A stretch of 14,494 nucleotides of DNA, from positions 1-14,494 of the forward strand of contig JAHBMJ010002915.1 of NCBI GenBank assembly GCA_018398765.1, in the 5' to 3' direction. The notes beneath the pieces were generated by a model. The model was not told where the DNA came from. It did not search any database and saw only the letters and a program-made list of their open reading frames with translations. The stretch comes from Chromera velia. Its lineage: Eukaryota; Sar; Chromeraceae. The translations under genes were made by a program, and so were the position numbers. Below, one piece after another: positions 7,525 through 14,494 of this stretch (positions are counted from its first letter, which is position 1; the number at the start of each line of letters is the position of its first letter).

Positions 7525-8096
7525 GAGAAGGAAAGAATCTCTGGTCCCCAGTTGAAGTCCCTGAACGAGCAGATCCTCTGCCTACAGACTCTGAAGGAAC
7601 CCTCCTAAATCTCCCTGTCTCGCCCTGTTGTGTTTTCTTCAGGTGGGGAGCTCCATGGAGGAGCTTCAACAGAGACAAAAGTGAAGACGGAGGAGGAGAC
7701 AAGAGCAATACCAGACACCTCCCGTCAGAGGTCCGTCCCCATGTCCAGTGAGCAGCGTCCGGCCTCTGATAAGCGGGACCGCCGTAGTAGTAGCAGTAGC
7801 AGTTCCAGTGGGGGGATGCAGGTGTGCAACCTGACACCACCCTGGTAGAGAAGAAAAGGAAGCAGTACGAGGACCTCGTGGCCCAGATATCAGGTCTGGA
7901 CGCCGTACAGGGTGCGGATAAGCTCCAAATTCTGGAGATCCAGAAAGAAGAGAATGAAGTGCTGAGTGGCATGCCCAAGAGGGACAACTTCCCTGAGGAG
8001 TCCGAAGGGAAGGAGGCATACGCATCAGAGCTGGCATCCTGCGCCAAGAAGAAAGAGGTCTCGACGCCGGGAAGGCTGACAGGGATACGCTGGTAA
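7525..8096 (+). pseudogene. Decayed element protein, segment 2 (Ser-rich and coiled-coil)
   Basis: Two overlapping frames carry protein-like sequence. Frame one (7609-7848) holds a charged part and a run of eight serines, encoded by an AGT/AGC repeat at about 7787-7808, and ends at TAG 7846. The other frame (7824-8096) gives a Lys/Glu-rich coiled-coil-like segment (VEKKRKQYEDLVAQISGLDA). The join between them requires a frameshift. An acceptor-like CTTCAG at 7642, after a pyrimidine-rich tract, could mark a lost or real intron. At about 8072 the protein-like signal moves to the third frame (KADRDTLVTTLQGHIDQL). No family is recognised. Confidence 0.4.
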
Positions 8097-9082
8097 CGAC
8101 CCTACAAGGTCATATTGACCAGCTGGCATCTGATGTGTTTGCTCTGAACAAGCAGGCCGACAAACTCTATAAGAAGATAGAGGTGCTCTCTCCTCTTCCT
8201 CAGGCCAAGGGCGTCCCTGGGGGTACTGCTGAAGGCCGCCTGCCTTCGGTATTCCAGATGACCCCCCTTACGGGTGGGGGGGTGTATCCTGCAGTGTCTC
8301 CCCCTGAACCTGCGATGGTATCTGTAGGTAGGTGGGTGCGTACTGATGATATCGGGGCTCCGGGGGCTCCTGATATCTTCTCTTTCCTGGGAGTTAAGGA
8401 GTCGAGTGGAACTCAAAGGAGGCCGAAGTGTAACCCTGAGGATCCCCTCATCGCCTACACCCTGGAGGAGATCTTGACATCGGTCCCGAGGACCTTTGTG
8501 GAGATACGAGATAAGGTTGTGGCGATGATCTTTGCGCACTTTTTCAAGACGATTCAGTTCTTAACCTCTGCTTTCGTCCTGAAGTACGAGAGGATTGCCT
8601 GTAAGCCCTGTTGGTTCAGTACCTACACAGAGCTGCTGGCATATCACAAGCGTCTCCTGAACTACCTGGTTGAGGAGAATATCGTCCACAAGCTTGGCGT
8701 GAAGTACAGGCTCGGGCTCCTGATAGAGCTTGGCGTGGAGTCATTGTGCAGTTCATGGCTCCACTCACGCACGATGTTGTTGCGGTCTTTCACAGGCATA
8801 AGGAGAAAAACGTTCAAGGGGAACGTTTTACCATTCTGCAGGTTCACCCGGAACATCTCCAGACGGTACCGGACAACATCCGTCTCTGGGGAGGGCCTCG
8901 GTTTAATCAAAAAGGAACCATCCTTCTGGCTCTGGCGGGTGGAGAACAGGAGGATCCTCGACTATGGAAAACTTCTGCTCGGCAGGAGGGGGAAACAGGT
9001 GCACGCTACTGCAAGTGGGCAGGGAGAAGTGATCTCGGGCATAGAGGATTCCCTCTCGTCCTTCCAAGAACGTCTCCTGTAG
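8072..9082 (+). pseudogene. Decayed element protein, segment 3 (central domain)
   Basis: This is the longest open stretch of the decayed region, with no stop in its frame from before 8135 to the TAG at 9080. It begins coiled-coil-like, then a Pro/Gly-rich linker, then a well-formed domain at about 8430-8745 (for example LVEENIVHKLGVKYRLGLLI). Between about 8745 and 8935 the convincing protein is in another frame (for example FTILQVHPEHLQTVPDNIRL), after which it returns to the first frame (RILDYGKLLLGRRGKQVHAT). That pattern suggests two compensating indels, or sequencing errors. No catalytic motif of polymerases, integrases or transposases is visible and I recognise no family. Confidence 0.5.
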
Positions 9083-11166
<2,084 letters not shown>

Positions 11167-11204
11167 TTTTTTTTTCAACAAAAAATTTTTTTGACCCCCC
11201 CCTT

Positions 11205-11238
11205 TTACCGGAAGAATCAGACCTGTTTTTTCCGGTAA
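11205..11238. repeat. Perfect 9-bp inverted repeat with 16-nt loop
   Basis: TTACCGGAA at 11205-11213 pairs with TTCCGGTAA at 11230-11238. It follows a T/A homopolymer patch at 11161-11192 and lies in the possible segment 6 frame, so it may be coincidental coding sequence or a structural signal. Confidence 0.6.
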
Positions 11239-11444
11239 CTCTCAAGGGAGGGGGTCACGGCACTACCAGAAATTTGGGGCAGGAAAAAGAGTGGAATGAG
11301 GCCAAAAGAGCAGTGCAGCCGCCACCGGCACCCTTCAGGACACAAGCCAATCCACTTTTCTTATTCCAACTCCTCACCGTTCTCCCCCACCAGCCTCCCA
11401 CCAGATTTTCTGCTCCTTTGCCGCCTACCCCGGCCCACTTGTGA
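11205..11444 (+). pseudogene. Possible further segment of the decayed protein (Pro-rich)
   Basis: After runs of T, A and C at 11161-11206 a new frame looks coding (LPEESDLFFPVTLKGGGHGT, then a Pro-rich part) up to a TGA at 11442. The join would need another frameshift in the homopolymer runs, which are also prone to sequencing errors. Beyond about 11350 every frame is proline-rich because the DNA is C-rich, so the end cannot be fixed. Confidence 0.3.
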
Positions 11445-12030
11445 TGCCGCCAGCCTCGGCCTTAGGCCCCGCCCTGCCCTTTTATGGCGTCGCCGGCCCC
11501 AGCCCCGACCCCGGCAGTCGTGGCCTTTATTCAGCGCAAAGTCTCTGCTCGCTCTAGTTCACTCTCGGCTCTCCATGGTCGCTCAGACCTCTCCCTGTGA
11601 CGCCGCCGGGCCTAGCCCCGGGCCGGGCCCCCCGCCTCGGCCTGGCTACCACGGGTTGCCGCCCCTGCCTCCGTCTTTGCCCTAGCCTCCATGGACAGAC
11701 GTTACTCCGGCCCAGCGCTCCAGCCTACTCACTGCTTTGATCGGATTCCGCCCGCTCCTCTTCGTTCCTTCGCCTTTCTGTTCTACGGAGACTCACGCGT
11801 TGGGGCCAGACAGAGCCGGGGATGGTGCTGGGGCAGGGGCCAGGGTGCCTCAAACACAAAGAAAAGACCCGAACAAAGACAGGCAAGCAGTGAAAGGGAG
11901 AAAAACGGGAAACGGGGGCAGGCGACCCCCCCCTTCCTTCCTTTAGCTCTCTCCAGGTTGGCATACTCTCTCTTCTCTCTTTCCAAACCACACTTACTAG
12001 ATGCATATGACTGACTTTGATAGACAGGCA
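11445..12030. other. C-rich low-complexity region, no gene supported
   Basis: The plus strand is strongly enriched in C with repeated CCGCC, CCCCG and CGGCC words up to about 11690, then becomes mixed and purine-rich at about 11850-11930. Open frames here (for example 11296-11685) are proline and arginine rich in every frame and give no domain. A short stretch starting at the ATG at about 11484 (MASPAPAPTPAVVAFIQRK) looks somewhat protein-like before a TGA. It may be the extension of the decayed coding region. Confidence 0.4.
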
Positions 12031-13203
12031 TGAGTGTAAAACGGAATGACTAACTCAGACCCCATGAAAATAAACCACTGACCCAGAGAGACAGTCGTCA
12101 CGTGAAGCCTAAAATGCTGTTCCGCAGCAGCGGTAGCACGATCAAAGGCACTGAAACCTGTATCCATTCACATCCGCAAGAGGCAACAAAGCCAAAAAAG
12201 ACGGTTCAAAGCAAACATCTGCTCGACAGTATATCATGCACTAACCTACACAGAGAGACGGAAATGAACACTCACCAAAAAAAAGGTGAAAACAACCCCA
12301 GCTCCTCAGTAGAGGCAAAAAGACGTCCCAGATCCTGCATGCAGTCACAGAGCAAGAAAAGAATAAAGTTCCAGGCGAAAGTCTGAGGTGCATCATGTTC
12401 CGACGTGTTGGAACGGCTTGCAAGCTTTGACGAAGACAAACAGATGAACCCACCGAAGAGCACGCGAAGGCCGATCTGGCTCCCTCAAACAGCCTAGTGG
12501 GAGTCCCAAATCCTGCCTGTAGATACATACCAAGAAGATAAGAAAGCATGGGAGTTTGAGCAAAGGTGGGCGAGCGCCTGATATGATGCAACGAGGGTCA
12601 CGGCTAGCTCACGTCTGAGAGGAGACGGAACCTCAAACTCACCAGAAGGAAGACGAAGAGAGCCCCGGTTCCCCCAGCGAGGCAAGCAAGAGCTCGAAAG
12701 CTTGTATTGGGGTACGCAGCAGAACAAGACGTCCACCCAAGATTGGGAGCAAGGCGACCCTCTCCAATTTTACCCACAAAACTTACTTGACAGAACCAGA
12801 CGGGGAAATAAACCCATGCCCAATAGAAAAGAGACGGCTAAGGTTCCACCCAAAGTCTGCTACCGTGCGCGTACGTCAAAATCGGATTCCGATCCGACTT
12901 TAAATCCCCTTGAAAGCTTTGCGAGCCGCAGCGCGTACAGCCGCTGCGGACTATTAATTATTTGGGAGGGCGTGCGGGCGTAGGCTTACACTCGGTCACG
13001 CACCGTCATACGTGCAGGCGCAATACATTTTTTCTATAGCACTCGCTAACTATGATTCATAAACGCAAAAATGCACTTGCAAAATGTTTAAAACTCTTTG
13101 TTTCTACTTTTTAACCACTGTTTACTGCCCAAACATGCCTGCGGAATAGGGTTGTTGTGGAGACCGTTTTGGTGTTAGAGACCGTTTTAAAAAATTTTCC
13201 CTT
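12031..13203. other. Non-coding stretch, no gene recognised
   Basis: The frames present (for example 12102-12386 plus and 12241-12591 minus) lack convincing composition. Small structures are visible: TCGGAT/ATCCGA near 12880-12896, CCGCAGCG/CGCTGCGG at 12926-12949, and a direct repeat of GAGACCGTTTT at 13160 and 13178. The last 180 bases are AT-rich and lead into repeat F copy 2. Confidence 0.5.
12926..12949. repeat. Perfect 8-bp GC hairpin
   Basis: CCGCAGCG at 12926-12933 and CGCTGCGG at 12942-12949 are exact inverse complements around an 8-nt loop, in otherwise gene-free DNA. Confidence 0.7.
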
Positions 13204-13553
13204 CAGAGCTTCATGTGTAGGAACTGTAGTGTGCCCTATGTCTCTCTGTGGTTCTCTTGTGCTCTGAGTATTGCACAAAGCCACCAGCAGGAGCTTTCTA
13301 TAGACTATAGGGGTTCATAGATTTTCTGTCTGGTGAAAAGACTGATCAGATATTTATTTCCGTCCATCTGTATCGGTCTAGACGAGTGTGTTAGGTCAAT
13401 GTATTCGCTGTGGTCCTCTAGTAGGAGAGGGCCAGGAGTACGGGAGTATAGCAGTTTGAGGAGTCCTCTAGACAGGCTAGAGGATCGATACGGAAGGGCC
13501 TATAGGATTCTACTGGAGGAATCTCGAGAGAGGTGAGACTCTACTTTTCACTG
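13204..13553 (+). repeat. Direct repeat F, copy 2
   Basis: This matches 6648-6996 from CAGAGCTTCATG to TTTTCACTG in the same orientation, about 88% identical by eye. It again carries an open 67-codon frame (13333-13536). Immediately after CACTG the sequence changes to a truncated TIR-element tail (GATAGACAGAGACAGAACCG and poly-C, 13554-13592). With copy 1 it brackets the decayed coding region, as terminal repeats would, but no polypurine tract precedes it. Confidence 0.65.
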
Positions 13554-13592
13554 ATAGACAGAGACAGAACCGAATTAACCCCCCCCCCCAAA

Positions 13593-14088
13593 ATCGTCTC
13601 GGGGGGCAGCTCAGCTCTGCTGAGATCAGCCGAGAGGCCTTGAGATCGCACGCACTCACATGTAACGTATTTTTTCATTTTTGGGGGGGGGGGTCATTTC
13701 TATCTCCATCTGTTATGGTGTTATGCAAATTCCAAAATATATCCCTCAAGTAACTCGCACGGAGCCATGATCGCACATACCTTATAATTACTTCGCATAT
13801 GCATGCCCCTCAAGTAACTCGCACGGAGTTGCAAGTGCATGCTCGTGTGGTCCCGAAAAGTATACTTCGTGCACGTTCCATGCATGCATGCACCTGCACA
13901 AGACATGCCCAATTAAGCCCCCGATGGTGTGCATCAATCAAATTTGCGGACCCCCTAAAGGGCCCCCCGAGGCACTCACCCAACTGGTTGGGTGTATCTC
14001 GTGAAAAAATGCGTTATGCGAATGCGTGCGATCTCAGCTAGGGCCTCTCGGCTGATCTCAGCAGAGCTGAGCTGCCCCCCAAAACGAT
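13593..14088 (+). repeat. TIR element copy E (paralogue of copy D)
   Basis: The same ends and block order as copy D, at the same site relative to the downstream gene. The left part (13593-13877) differs from D by substitutions and indels, roughly 15% by eye, including an extra GCATGCCCCTCAAGTAACTC block. From 13878 rightward the sequence is identical to D. Confidence 0.8.
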
Positions 14089-14494
14089 GTGCTTGCCATG
14101 CAACAGAGGATCGAGCGAAGGCAATTAAATGATGCGCAGTATTGCGCAGCGGAACTGTAGCCTAGTCTCTGTGGCCATCATCTTAACTGTGAAGGGTCTG
14201 TCTTCTCGGGGAAGGTTTCATACAGCTCTGCAGCTTCTGTCAGTGATTTGCTCTTTAAAGAGGCCGCAGTCTCTGCAACACAATGAAGTGTTGCTCCTTC
14301 ATCTTCGCCCCTGCGCTCCTTGCCGGAGTCGCCAGTGCCAAGCTGGACCTGGACGGTCTGAAGATTGACTTCGACAAGTTCAAACTCGACAACATGTTCG
14401 ACCTCGGTCAGTCTGCGGAACTGTATGCACTGCCGCTTCTCTGTCACAATCCTGTCGAAGTCAGGTAAGGCATTTTTCTGTAGGTAAGACCTTT
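13878..14494 (+). repeat. Near-identical duplicate of 3605-4222
   Basis: The offset is 10,273 bp throughout. Reading both copies side by side I find one difference, an A missing at about 14459 (GTCGAAG against GTCGAAAG). The duplicate covers the right part of the TIR element, the presumed promoter, exon 1 and the beginning of intron 1, and is cut by the window end. Confidence 0.9.
14283..14494 (+). CDS. Second copy of the cysteine-rich gene, 5' end only
   Basis: Exon 1 (14283-14406) is identical to 4010-4133 and encodes the same signal peptide and the KLDLDGLKIDFDKFKLDNMF segment. The donor GTCAGTCTGC follows at 14407, then intron sequence to the window edge. Without splicing the frame would end at a TAA shortly after 14460, because the one-base deletion changes phase there. 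The remainder of the gene, including its cysteine array, lies outside the window, so it cannot be told whether this is a functional paralogue, an allele or an assembly artefact. Confidence 0.65.

Noticed and set aside
11296-11685. Plus-strand 129-codon frame as an independent gene
   Set aside because: Pro/Arg-rich in all frames because of the C-rich DNA; no domain, no start context, and the beginning overlaps a more protein-like frame.

Overview
This window is eukaryotic nuclear DNA, most likely from a repeat-rich protist or alga. The evidence is GT-AG introns that restore a reading frame, a secreted multidomain cysteine-rich protein, a tRNA-like SINE fragment, many inverted-repeat elements and long unannotatable stretches. 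The style would fit an alveolate such as a chromerid alga, but that is a weak guess and no ribosomal or organellar marker is present.

Layout. (1) Positions 1-905, minus strand: an uninterrupted reading frame of 301 codons runs off the left edge. It is a partial gene of unknown function, perhaps a retroelement Gag-like protein. (2) 1617-3815: a nested cluster of one terminal-inverted-repeat (TIR) element family. Copies A to D are recognised by an arm containing GGCAGCTCAGCTCTGCTGAG. Copy A carries a tRNA-like insertion. (3) 4010-6031, plus strand: the best gene in the window. It has three exons and encodes a 475-residue secreted protein with a signal peptide and nine C-x4-CC motifs. (4) 6648-6996 and 13204-13553: two direct copies, about 88% identical by eye, of a roughly 350 bp repeat (F1 and F2). 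(5) 7084 to about 11444: a large decayed protein-coding region with no recognised homologue. It is readable over more than 4 kb in successive frames but broken by frameshifts and at least 13 in-frame stops, mostly TAG. It starts just after F1, behind a plausible intron and a good start context. (6) 11445-13203: C-rich low-complexity DNA, then sequence in which I see no gene. (7) 13593-14494: a second copy of the TIR element D, the promoter region and exon 1 of the cysteine-rich gene. It matches 3605-4222 base for base except for one deleted A.

How the parts relate. The right-hand repeat shows that the cysteine-rich gene belongs to a tandem duplication with a 10,273 bp offset, or that the assembly repeats itself there. 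F1, the decayed coding region and F2 together look like an old mobile element, possibly with long terminal repeats, lying between the two gene copies. No reverse transcriptase, integrase or transposase motif is visible, so its class is unknown.
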